This document shows positions 1-9,750 of a DNA stretch of 31,242 bases, in pieces. Source of the stretch: Pelagophyceae sp. CCMP2097 (Eukaryota; Sar; Pelagophyceae); the NCBI GenBank assembly GCA_026770575.1, contig MU657175.1, positions 670,588-701,829 of the forward strand, in the 5' to 3' direction. Each line of letters starts with the position of its first letter. Within the stretch, counting starts at the first letter, position 1. The position numbers and the translations under genes are program-made. The notes beneath the pieces were generated by a model. It made no database searches. It was not told the origin of the DNA and was given only the letters and a program-made list of their open reading frames with translations.

Positions 1-110
1 CCGTTGGTGACTTCAACTCGACGGGAGGGTGGCTTACGCGACGCGTGTCGTGGACGACCAGGGCGCGGACAAGCACAGTCAGACAAGGAGCCACAAAGAT
101 CAACTCGACG
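1..110. repeat. Left copy of an inverted repeat pair (partner near 30793-30870)
   Basis: Bases 31-80 match the reverse complement of about 30793-30842 with scattered mismatches. The shared core GGCTTACGCGACGCGTGTCG is identical in both copies, and similarity extends into the flank on the side of base 1. The segment also contains two copies of a CAACTCGACGG motif (near 15 and 103). In the frame starting GGC TTA CGC, several differences between the copies are synonymous, so both may descend from a coding sequence, but no gene is recognised. The rest of 1-330 shows no supported coding exon. Confidence 0.5.
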
Positions 111-220
111 GTGGGGTAATTTCAACGCGATGAAAACCACTTGAACGAAGAGGTGGCCTTCGACCGTTGCGGTAGTGGAGGCTTACCAGGGTAACACTCG
201 CCACACTCGCCAAAATCGAG

Positions 221-300
221 TGCCCCCTGCGGGAATCGAACCCGAGACCATTCGCAAGTCATTGTGTACGTGGGCCCATTAACCCGGTCCGCTGGGGGCA
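221..300 (-). tRNA. tRNA-like sequence, probably a pseudogene or divergent tRNA
   Basis: Read on the minus strand, the two ends (TGCCCCC and GGGGGCA) pair over seven bases. Near the 3' end there is a good T-arm with an internal promoter B box (GGTTCGATTCC) flanked by CGGG and CCCG. A run of four T follows shortly downstream on the minus strand, as expected for RNA polymerase III termination. The D-arm is irregular, and I could not fold a five-pair anticodon stem with a seven-base loop, so no anticodon is assigned. A decayed tRNA or tRNA-derived repeat is as likely as a working gene. Position is accurate to about one base. Confidence 0.35.
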
Positions 301-332
301 AAAGGGGATTCACCGGATCATTATCCTTGTAG

Positions 333-1790
333 GTGATTGTGGAGCCCGGTATATATACCGCAACGACGACCCGTCGGAGCTACCCTTTGCCACTGCCCAC
401 TCGTTCCAGTACACGCGCCAGCAACAACGCACCATCCGGATATCCCGTGCCGACTTTCCAATATCCACCAGCCCCGAAGCCCGGCGACCCATATTCGTCT
501 CAGTCGAAAGATCGGGAGAACCCGTTCCGACGTCTTATCCGAGATTTGCCTCTTTTTTTCGGCGGTCGGTCGATACGACTGGCGGTGATGCGCGCTCTGG
601 TGGAGCTCTTCCGCTGCGTCGTGCTCGGCTGCGCCGGCGGCGGCGTCGCGCTGAATGGCGCGCGGGCTAGCGAGGCGGCGCACTTTGCGCTCGGGGCGGT
701 GGTCGGAGGAAGCATCGCGCTGGCCACGACGCGGCCAATCTTTGGCGACGAATCGGAGCTCTTCGCTTTAGCTGGCGACGGCCTCTGCGTCGTCGCCGCG
801 CTCGTCGCAGGTGTGCCACAATTTCGAAAGCGCTACAGCGGAGCCGGGAGAGCGCAAAAGTACTCGACGCGACTTGAAGCCGCTTGACACCTCCAACGCA
901 GGATGCGTCGCCACCCTGCTGCCGCGCTTCTCCTTGGCGGCGGCGCTGGGCGCCGTCCTTGGGCTGCCCCTCGTCCTCGCCGCTGCCGAGATGGGGCTCG
1001 ACCCGGGTATCGCGCCGGACACCGCCGGGTGAGCGTTTGAGCTTAAAACGAAATCCGGCGCCACTCGCCGGCGCGGGGGGGGCTCCAAAGATGGCTGCGA
1101 AGACGGGCATGTATCCAACGGCAAATCGACGCCGCCCGCGTAGGTCGACGCTGCAGGCCAGCGTGAGGAGCTCCTTTGCGAGATAGCGCGGCTTGGGAGA
1201 GAAACGACCCTTCAAGAGAGGTGAACTGCGCGCTTCGCACCGTTCCGAGCCGGCTCGCGCCGAATCCGAGTCGGCCGCCTCACGAAGCACTTGTCGGGGG
1301 GCGGCGCGCGGCGCGAGTGGTCCCTTTTCAAGCGTAAAATAGGTGGCCTTTTCAAGCGTAAAATAGGTGGCCTTTGCCGTCTTCCTCGTGCTGTCCACGC
1401 TTGGGTGGCACGCCGTGAGCCACAAGGCCGCCGAGCCTTTGGCGCGCGCAGTCGCGTTTTCTTGCGTCGGCGCCTGGCTCGCCGTCCTCGGCCTCGACGG
1501 ACTCGGCAGTGCGTTTTTTTTCGTGATGAGATTGCCTCGATGACATTTCCTCTAAGAAACAGACACTCGGCGACGCGTCGTCGCACGCGTCCCTTGTAGG
1601 CGGCGCTCTGTGGGCGCACGTGGTCTCGGCGGTGCGGCCGCACGACGTTTCGGCGCCTTTTGCGTTCGGCGCGTCGGACCAACCTCTGGTATGGGAGGCC
1701 GCGTTATGGTTCGCGCTCTCTTTCGGCGCCGTCGCGGCGCACGCCTGGTTCGGCGCTTTAAAGTGCGGGGGGCGGCCGCGGGGCTACGAC
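333..1790 (+). other. Glucan synthase N-terminal extension with membrane segments
   Basis: About 380 residues precede the FKS1 domain-1 region. After a Pro/Ser/Thr-rich start come several hydrophobic stretches. One is encoded around 590-760 (alanine/glycine/valine-rich), one at 905-1010 (LAAALGAVLGLPLVLAAA), one at 1367-1500 (FAVFLVLSTLGWHAV and a second helix) and one near 1690-1760 (EAALWFALSFGAVAAHAWFG). Plant and fungal members normally begin with a soluble region before domain 1, so a membrane-spanning N-terminus is a departure from those. I do not recognise it as a named transporter domain. Confidence 0.6.
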
Positions 1791-4700
1791 ACGGTGCGAA
1801 GCGCTGCGAATGGGTTCCACGGGGCGGTGGCGTCAGTTTCGGAGATGTCGCCTGGCGCGAGCCAGCATACGCAAATCGTTTCGGACCGCGCCGCCGCGTT
1901 CAACGTCTTCGACCCGGAGGCTCTGCCGCGCCGGCTGAAGAGGTTCAGTGGCCCCATCTTCTCTGCGGCCGAGGCGGTGGGCAACTTTTTCGGGTTTCAG
2001 GACGACAGCGTGCGGAACCAAGCCGAGCACGCTTTGATGCTGTTGGCGAACATCAAGGCGCAGCAGGACTCGAGCCCGCTGGCGGATACGGAAGCGGAGA
2101 TGAACAGGGCCCTGCGGTCGCTCCACACCAAGTTGTTTGCCAATTATCGACTCTGGTGCAAGTCGCTAGAGGTCCGCCCCGTCTTCGCCCCGCCGCCAGA
2201 GGCTTTGCGCGACGTCGGCGGCAGCGTCGTCGACATCGTCCTCTGGCTCTCGGTGCGCGGGCGGCGTCTGCAAATTGGGCACGGGCCTTGGGCGAGTGTA
2301 TTCGTCCTTGCGGGCAGACCAACTTTCTAGGTCTGGGGCGAGGCTGCCAACCTGCGCCACTTGCCGGAGTGCGTCTGCTTCCTCTACCACGCGGCTGCGG
2401 GCGAATGGGCAGCGACACCTCGGGAGCTTCGTTTTGGGGAACGGGGCGCTTGTCTCTATCAGGGCCATTGGCTCGACAGCGTCGTCCTGCCCATCTACGA
2501 CGTCGTGGAGCAGTCGATGAAGGCGCAGTGCGACCACGTCGATAAACGCAACTACGATGATTTCAATGAATTCTTCTGGACAAAAGAGTGCTTCAAGTGC
2601 CATTATTCCTCGAGGATGACGCCGACGGCGTCTAAACATTTAGAGGTCAAGAAACGCGGCAAGACGACGGGCTTCGGCGAGATACACTCGGCTTACGGCG
2701 CCTCGGACGCCCCGCCGACGTCGGTGGAAGCCCCGGAGCCAGGCCAGAAGTTCGCCACGATCGCTGAAAAGCTGAAACTCGCCCCGAAGACTTACCTCGA
2801 GAAAAGGACGTGGCTCCACGTCGTCTACGCCTTCCGGCGCATCTACGAGTTCCACGTGGTGTCGTTCCAAGTGCTGGCCATCGTGGCCTTTTCGGATTAT
2901 CTCGTTTGGGACGAGGCGTTCCTCCTGCAAGCGCTGAGCATCGTCGCCATCACGCTCAACGTCCTCGCCATCGCATGGGCCGCGCTGGAGTGCTACGTGA
3001 CGCCCGAGGCGGTGGCTGAGAGCGTGACGGCGGCGGCTCTGGCTGCGAGGTTGGTGACGAGGTTTGTCATTCTGACGTACCAAACTGTCTACGTCTGCTG
3101 GTCCCTAGACTCCTTTGAGCAGATGCCCGACTCGGACGTCCGGTCTCTCCGAGTTTCGGGGGATGCGCACAAGATGAAGGCGGGTGATCTCCGCGTGTTT
3201 TGGTGGTGGCAGCACGTCTGGCTCAGCGGCATCGTTTTCGCCTTTTACGCAGTCGAGATGTTGTTGCAACTGTGGCCGCGCGGCCTCACCCTTTTGCGCG
3301 AATTCTCGGGCGACTTGGCCGTGTCGATGATGGCCGTGTTCGTGCCGGCGTCGACGCTTTACGTCGGCAAGTCGGTGCACGAGCCCTACTGCTACGCCTG
3401 CAAGTACCATTTCTACTGGGCCACGCTCATCGCCTTGAAGTTGTGGTTCGGCTTCAATTTCCTGGTGAAGCCCATGGTGGAACCGAGCATCGAAATGGTG
3501 GACGACTACGCAAACTACCCAAAGCAACCCAACCGGACCATCATTGTCCTCGCCCAACTCGCGGGCAGGTGGACGCCGCCGGCGCTCATCTACATGATGG
3601 ACTCTGCCATTTGGTACTCGCTCTGGGCTGCAGTGGTGGGGACCATCGTCGGCTTCGACCTGAAACTGGGCATCGTTCGAGATTTCCCGGCCATCCGAGA
3701 CGCCTTCCTCCTCCTCCCAAAGGCCTTCTGCACCAAGCTTGTCGCGGAAGCGCCCCTGGACAAAGGTCGGGCCCACAAGACGGACCAAGTGACGAATCCG
3801 CCCGGACAACGACCGAGGGACCAGGACGACGCAACCTTGGCGGCGGCGGCGCGGCTCGCAGAGTCGCGGGCCTGCGTGCCCTGCTGCGCCTCGGACGACG
3901 GGTTCGAGAACGCGGGGAGGAAACCCTTTGCCATGTACAAGTCGCCGCAGTCGTCGTCGACGGACTTGGCCTCGTACGTTTGATGCGTGGCCATCCTCGG
4001 AGAGTGGCAAACCCAATAAAATCCTTGGAGACTGGCCAACCTTGGAGACTGGCCAACCCAGGGCAGACGTGGACCGCATGGCTGGTGGTGCGAACAGAGT
4101 GGAGGGGCGCCGGAGGAGCCGGGATGACAGTCCACTCGCACCTGTCTCATGTAGGTCTCTCGGCGCGGCCTCGGCTTCCGGTGGCATCGCGGCGCGCCTG
4201 CCTTCCTTCCTCTCGCTCGCCGACCTCCCGCAGGAGCCGGCCGCGTACTACGCCGGGGCGCAGGCCGTCGCGGCGGCGGCGACGACGCACGCTCGCCAGG
4301 GCCTTTTGGAGCTTCTCGAGAATGGCTCTCGCGGCGGCAAGCGCATCAGCGGCGCCTCCTTATCCACAAACTCGAGCGGCGGGTCTTTAGTGCAGCCCTG
4401 GACGCCTCGCGACGGCCTGGCGGCGCCCGTGGCGGGCGGAGATCGCAACTCTGCGTCTGTGTTTGGGAAGAGCCGCAGCACAGACGAGGCGCAGTGGGTC
4501 CTCTTCGCGGAGGCGTGGAACGCGGTGATTCTGGAGATGCGCAAGTGCGACATTTTGAGCGACAAGGAGGTGGATTATCTCTCCTTTGACCGCTTCGTGG
4601 GGTACTCCAAGCCCATCTATCTGCCCATCTTCGTCACCGCGGGCGCTGTGGAACGCGCGGTGGCGGCCGCTTCGGAAGCGGCGATGCAGTACCGGCCCCT

Positions 4701-7700
4701 GGCGGACCAGGCCAAGGCGGTGAAGAGTGAAGACGCGAAGCATTTGCGTTTTTTGGACGCGGCGAGCAAACGAGTGGAGGATCATCTGGCAAAGACCATG
4801 GCGGGCGACGTGGTCGCCTCCGAAGCTTTAGACGAGGTCCGCGAGCTCGGGACGCGGCTTTTGGTCAAGTTGTTGGGGCCGGTGCATCGCGACGACGTCG
4901 TGGCGATTGTGTCGATTTTGGACCGGTGGAATCGCGAGTCTCGCGCTCTGGAAATGGTCAAGCTGGAAGAGGTCCATGGCAAGGTCCTGCAGCCTCTCGC
5001 CGCTTTAGCTGGATTCCTGGCCGGAAAGGCGCTGGCCAAGAGGCAAGTGGCAGCCAAGCAGGATGACGCAAACCTCCAGGCCAACCTCGAGTTCTTCCAG
5101 ATGCCATCCGAAGAGGCCAAGACGATGGACGACGACGCGCAAGACAGGCCCGCGGCTGCACCGCCGGTGGAAAAGGCCGGCGCAGGCGCGGGTGCCGGTG
5201 GCATGAAGAGGACACAGTCGACTTCTGGTTTAGTCTTCATGGCGTCGCAGCCGGCCGCGGTGCAGTTCACCGCCGGCGTTGCCGCGCCGCCAAGGCCCGG
5301 GGCGACGAAGAAGTACTCGCTCGCCTCTGACAAGCAGGGGCAGCGTTTGAGAAAGTGGCCAACCCGGAAGAGGGCTTGGGCGGTGGTCTGCCCTTTGGTG
5401 CATCGGTTCGAGTTTGAGTTTTTAAATTTTTCGCGTGTTTAATCATTTTTCGCGTGTTTCGCGTCTCGACGTGTTTCCCGACTCGCGGACCGCCCGTGGC
5501 CCGGCGACTGAGGGTGCCAAGGTGCCATTTTGAGCACGTACGCTCGATAGGTACGTGGTCACCCACAAGGGCACAGAGGCCCCGGACGCGTTCCGCGACG
5601 CGGTCCGCGACAAGGTCCGCGCCGTGCTCGGCGGCCTCAAGGCGGTGATCAACGTTTCGCGGAACGCGCAGGCGCGCGAGGTCTACGACCGCATCACGTG
5701 AGTTGCGCAATGGCACGTGGCCGCGGTCACTCTATCGTAGCTTTGTCCTGGCCAACGAGCGCGGCTTCTTCTGGGACGATGTGTACGCGGGATGCCGGCT
5801 GGACCTGCTCCGGGCGGAGCTGGCGGGCGTCCAGAAACCGTGTAAGAAGCTCCGCGAGATCATCACGGTGCAACAGCGAGAGACGGAGCCGCGGGGCAAC
5901 GAGGCGAACCGGCGCTTGACGTTTTTCGTGAATTCCATGCTCATGGAGCTGCCCATGCCGCCGCCGGTCGAGGCCATGGCGTCGCTCACGACGCTCACGC
6001 CCTTTTATTCGGAAGACGTCATCCTGGACAAGGCGGACCTGGTCACCAAGAACCTCGACGGCGTCACCACGCTCCTGTACTTGCAGACGTTGTACAAGGC
6101 GGACTGGGAGAACTACGTGCAGCGGCGCCAGATTCGAGCCGACGGGGACGTCGCCGAGCTCTTCTCCGCCGAGCATCGACTCGAGACGCGCCTCTGGGCC
6201 TCGTTCCGCGCCCAGACCTTGGCTCGAACGGTGCAGGGCATGATGCACTGCGAGTCTGCGCTGCGCCTCTTGGCCAAGCTGGAGCACGCTCGGAACACTG
6301 CCGCGGGCGTGGCCTGCGAGGCGCTGTCCTCCATCGAAGACACTTTGAAGCTGAAGTTTGGCTACATCATCTCGTGCCAGGTTTACGGCAAGATGCGGAA
6401 AGACGACGACCCCAAGGCGACGGAGATCGAACTGCTCCTCCGGCGTTTCCCCGGCCTTCGAGTTGCTTTCATCGACGAGGTGCGGCTGAACCGCCAGGGG
6501 GCCATGGCGTTTTACAGCGTGCTGGTCAAAGCCGGCGACGCGGGCAAGATGGAGGAAGTGTTCCGGGTGCGCCTCCCGGGCAACCCCGTCATCGGCGAAG
6601 GGAAACCGGAGAACCAGAACCACGCAATGGTCTTTACCAGAGGCGAGTGCCTCCAGACGATTGACATGAACCAGGACGGCTTCTTCGAAGAGGTACGTTT
6701 CCAACGGCCCCAACGATTCCCCAACGATTCCCAACGGCCCCTGGAATCGTTTCCAAGACGCCAACCAATAGGCTTTGAAGATGCGCAACTTACTCGCCGA
6801 GTTTGGGAACAAAGCGACGGACCCCGCGGGCACGCCGCCCGTGACCATCGTCGGGTTCCGGGAGCATATCTTTACCGGGTCCGTCTCCTCGCTGGCCAAC
6901 TACATGGCCTTGCAAGAGCTCTGCTTCGTCACGCTGGGCCAGCGCGTCCTCTCGAACCCTTTACGTATGCGGCTCCACTACGGCCACCCAGACATCTTCG
7001 ATAAATTGTGGTTTGTCACTCGCGGCGGCGTGTTTGAAACGGCGCCCTTTGTCGGAAAACCCGGGAGCGTCCATGGGTGCCGCGGCGCATCGGCGGAGAA
7101 TGCGTCCTCGGAGAGTTTGGATGATTTTCCGTCTTGGCCGAGTTTGTTTCTCAGGTCAAAGGCCTCCAATTAAAGGCCTCCAATTTAGGTCAAAGGCCTC
7201 CAAGGGTATTAACCTCTCGGAGGACATCTTCGCCGGGTACAACGCCGTCATCCGCGGCGGCAGCGTGACGATGAAGGAGTACGCCCAGGTGGGCAAGGGC
7301 CGTGACGTGGGGATGCAGCAGATTTTTAAGTTTGAAGCCAAACTGGTGCGTCCGTGGAGAATCCGGGGAAACGGAGAAAATCAAAGGGGGCCCTCAAGTG
7401 CAAGAGGCACACGCCGAACTCGAGTCGCTCCGAGGATCCACCCGCGCGCAAACACGCGCACAAACAGGCCCAAGGCAACGCGGAGCAGTGCCTCTCCAGA
7501 GACGTGCAGCGCTTCGCGGACCGCCTCGACTTCCCGCGGCTGCTGACTTATTACTTTGGCGGGGTGGGGCATTATATCAATTCGGCGCTCACCGTGCTCA
7601 CCATCCAAATCTCCACTTACCTGAGCTTGATGCTCGCAGTCTACGGCGCAGAGGCCATCGGCGAGCGCCTCGTCGTCCCGCTCGGCCCGATCCAGATCGC

Positions 7701-9401
7701 TCTGGCGGGCCTCGGCCTGGCCAACACGCTGCCTCTTCTGGCGACTTTGACCGTGGAACGAGGCTTGGCAGTGGCGTGCCGAGACGTGCTGCAGGTCTTT
7801 GTCTCGGGCGGGCCCCTGTACTTCGTCTTCCACATCCAGACGCGGGCGCACTACTTCTTCCAGACGCTCATCGCCGGCGGCGCGACGTACCGTGCGACTG
7901 GGAGAGGTTTTGTCACGAGGCACTCCTCTTTTGACGAGCAGTACCGCTTCTTCGCCAGCTCGCATTTGTACCTCGGCGTCGAGCTCAGCGCCGCCCTCGT
8001 CTTGATCGGCGTCCATTCGGCGTCGGAGCAGTACGCCTCGAGGACGTGGTCGCTTTGGCTCGCAACGGGCGCCTTCCTCCTCGCGCCCTTCTGGTTCAAC
8101 CCGCTGGGGTACGTCCGTTGCGAATGAAGAGGGGCGCAACGGACCGAATGAAGAGGGGCGGGCAACGGCCTTGAACAGGCCCGAAGAGAACAGGCCCAAA
8201 TTTGGGTCCGAGAAGAAGCCCTGTGGACCCCAAAGCGTAGCTTCTCTTTTCCCCACGTCCTCGACGACGGACGCAAGTGGCTCAGCTGGATCTCCAGCAA
8301 GGGAGGCACTATCGAAAACTCCTGGGAGGTCTGGTGGCGCGAGGAGACGGCGGTCTACCGCCGCCTCCAAGTCTCCTCCAAGCTTCTCATTTCGACAAAG
8401 GCCGCCGTCTACGTCGTTTTGGCGAGGGGCCTGGCGGACCGCGACCTGGCGCACGCGACGCAGGTCAAGCACTTTGTCGTCGTCATCGCCGCGCTGGCCG
8501 CGTTGGCGGCGGTCCAAGTTCTCGCCGACCGCGCCGCGTACTCGCTGCGAGGACGCCGTGTCTGAAAACGCTGAAAACCCGCAAACCGCGGCAAGTCAAA
8601 ACGCCTCTAGGTCGTACGCGACGCACCGCCTGGTGAAGATGTGCTTCGGCGTGGCGACGGTGGGCGTGCTCATCGCGGCGGCGTTGACGCACAGGAGCTT
8701 CTCCCGCCTCGTGATTGCCCTCTATTACCTCGCCGCGGCCGTCAACACCATCGGCACGCTCGTCGGCATCGACGCCGTGCGCCACCTGCAGCGCCTGCAC
8801 GACATTCTCATCGGCCTCTGCTTTTTCGCCATCTTCTTGCCTCTGTCCGCGCTGCACGTCTTCGACGTCATCCAGACCAAGCTGCTCTTCCACAACGCGC
8901 TGTCGCAGGGTGTCGTCGTCGACGACATTTTGAAGCAGGCGCGCCGGTCGCAGGAGAACTCGGCGCCGGATGCGGATACCGAGCTGCGCGACCTCCGCCG
9001 CGCCGTAGACGACCAGCAGAGGCAGATTGCGCAGCTGCTCAACGGCGCCCCGAGGGCGGCATCGGACGAGGCCACCGAGGCCGTCGACGTCGAGGCGGCC
9101 CCAGCGGCGCCGCGCGGGCCGCCGCAGAGCGAATTCAAGGCCGCCGCTGGCCCCAAGGCCATGGCCGCCGCCAAAAAGGCGTCGCCCACCGTCGAGCCGG
9201 CGCGCGCGCCGACGCCGCCCTCGGCGCCGCTGCCGCACCGCGAGTTGAACGTCATGGCCGCGTCGCGTGAGTGTAGTGTCCTTTCTTTGCGCGCCGTACC
9301 CCTTGTGCGCTCAAAGGCGCGCTTCAGGCTCGATGAACAACCTGGCGCAGCCGTCGGCGTTTAACTTCAAGGCGCCCGACGACATGCCGCCGCGCGCGTG
9401 A
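333..9401 (+). CDS. 1,3-beta-glucan (callose) synthase, GT48/FKS family, 15 exons
   Basis: Multipass membrane enzyme that polymerises UDP-glucose into 1,3-beta-glucan. Exons inferred from splice sites and phase: 333-810, 902-1028, 1144-1162, 1367-1508, 1600-2252, 2331-3973, 4155-5312, 5551-5697, 5741-6692, 6772-7031, 7189-7345, 7468-8108, 8241-8537, 8611-9266, 9328-9401. All lengths keep frame and give about 2,467 residues, longer than the roughly 1,900 usual for the family. The family is clear from FFGFQDDSVRNQ (near residue 385), RLPGNPVIGEGKPENQN (near 1740), TIDMNQDGFFEEALKMRNLL, and INLSEDIFAGYN. Exon 1 opens just after a TAG acceptor and its first in-frame ATG is at 588, so the true start may be 588 or in an unseen upstream exon. 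The donor of exon 6 (5312) is the least certain; 5313-5550 reads as intron. The 19-base third exon is forced by phase but is weak on its own. Confidence 0.9.
1325..1372 (+). repeat. 24-bp perfect tandem duplication spanning a 3' splice site
   Basis: Two adjacent identical 24-bp units (1325-1348 and 1349-1372) each contain AAAATAG followed by GTGGCC. The second TAG/GTGGCC is the acceptor used in the gene model (exon starts 1367). Using the first would retain an in-frame TAG. The intron is 1163-1366. Confidence 0.85.
4023..4056 (+). repeat. 17-bp perfect tandem duplication inside an intron
   Basis: Two adjacent copies of a 17-bp unit beginning CCTTGGAGACTGG (4023-4039, 4040-4056) lie in the glucan synthase intron 3974-4154. 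A diverged third copy is just upstream, around 3998-4016 (GGAGAGTGGCAAACCC). Confidence 0.85.
5741..7345 (+). other. Glucan synthase catalytic (GT48) core
   Basis: This cytosolic block, exons 9-11 of the model, carries the most conserved sequence of the family. In order it has RRLTFFVNSMLMELP, PFYSEDVILDK, FRAQTLARTVQGMM, the RLPGNP..GEGKPENQNH stretch, IDMNQDGFFEE, REHIFTGSVSSLANYM, RMRLHYGHPDIFDK, and RGG.SKASKGINLSEDIF. The intron at 6693-6771 falls inside the highly conserved FFEE/ALKMRNLL stretch, and the intron at 7032-7188 inside the TRGG/SKAS stretch; splicing restores both exactly. Nothing looks truncated or mutated. Confidence 0.9.
7151..7205 (+). repeat. Three short repeats spanning duplicated acceptor sites
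   Basis: AGGTCAAAGGCCTCCAA occurs at about 7153 and 7187, with a partial copy (AAAGGCCTCCAAT) between. The right copy is the real acceptor plus the first codons of the next exon (exon starts 7189, giving SKAS). Splicing at the left copy would run into an in-frame TAA. The intron is 7032-7188. Confidence 0.85.
8121..8160 (+). repeat. 16-bp direct repeat inside an intron
   Basis: CGAATGAAGAGGGGCG occurs at 8121-8136 and 8145-8160 in the glucan synthase intron 8109-8240. A separate 10-bp repeat (GAACAGGCCC) follows at about 8174 and 8189. Confidence 0.8.
8611..9401 (+). other. Glucan synthase C-terminus: last membrane helices, coiled coil and Ala/Pro-rich tail
   Basis: After three further hydrophobic helices (8640-8880), the protein continues with a heptad-like charged segment encoded around 8930-9050 (ELRDLRRAVDDQQRQIAQLL), predicted by eye to be a coiled coil. 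A long Ala/Pro-rich tail follows, and the last 24 codons lie on a separate exon ending at a TGA at 9399-9401. Plant callose synthases end soon after their last membrane helices, so this soluble tail is extra. It might be an oligomerisation or anchoring element; that is inference. Confidence 0.6.
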
Positions 9402-9747
9402 GCGCGTCGGCGGCGCGCGTCGAGCCGCTTCGAAAACGGCGCGCGTCCGAGGCGCCCTCGACGCGACGCGGCCCGAGGCCCGGGAGACGGGGCCCCGCGC
9501 ACCGGCCACGCGCGACGAGCACTGGCTCGAGACTCAGGGCGCCGCTCCACCTTGAGTCGAAAAAGGCCCCTCCAGGTTGAAAGATACCAAGTGACGGTCT
9601 GACTCCCCGACTCCGACGGGAGCCCGGTAAACGATACGTATACCGACGCCTCAGACAGCTCTCTCCTTGTCATTGTTCCTGACCAACGGGCAGGAAACCC
9701 CAACGGACCTCGAATAAGGATTACTATGGCTCCCTCGGGAGCCTGGA
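9402..9747. other. Intergenic: 3' flank of glucan synthase and 5' flank of the next gene
   Basis: No coding exon is supported here. The first 200 bases are very GC-rich and probably include the 3' UTR of the glucan synthase. From about 9670 the sequence enters the left arm of the inverted repeat described separately, which runs up to the next start codon. A segment around 9610-9640 (CTCCGACGGGAGCC) weakly resembles the opposite arm, so a decayed foldback may once have been complete here. Confidence 0.5.
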
Positions 9748-9750
9748 ATG
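9668..9750 (+). repeat. Left arm of an ~80-bp inverted repeat flanking the charged-repeat gene
   Basis: This segment matches the reverse complement of about 11544-11624 along most of its length, including the identical run GTTCCTGACCAACGGGCAGG. Its right end (AAGGATTACTATGGCTCCCTCGGGAGCCTGG) recurs in direct orientation at 11664-11696. It contains a perfect short hairpin, GGCTCCCTCGGGAGCC. The start codon of the next gene (9748) lies at its very edge. Confidence 0.85.

Noticed and set aside
221..300. Selenocysteine tRNA
   Set aside because: The ends can be extended to a longer acceptor stem, but there is no TCA anticodon in a loop and no long variable arm.
667..1425. Minus-strand open frame opposite the glucan synthase N-terminus
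   Set aside because: Shadow frame in GC-rich DNA; it crosses the introns and the 24-bp duplication (seen as a doubled peptide) and shows no domain.
3105..4187. 360-codon minus-strand open frame
   Set aside because: Antisense of the large membrane exon 2331-3973, whose + reading continues the GT48 family sequence without a break.
5727..6899. 390-codon minus-strand open frame
   Set aside because: Antisense of the catalytic exon of the glucan synthase, which carries unmistakable family motifs.
7302..7934. Separate + strand genes at each glucan synthase open frame, or frameshift mutations
   Set aside because: Every frame change coincides with a GT-AG segment whose removal restores phase and conserved family sequence, so these are introns.
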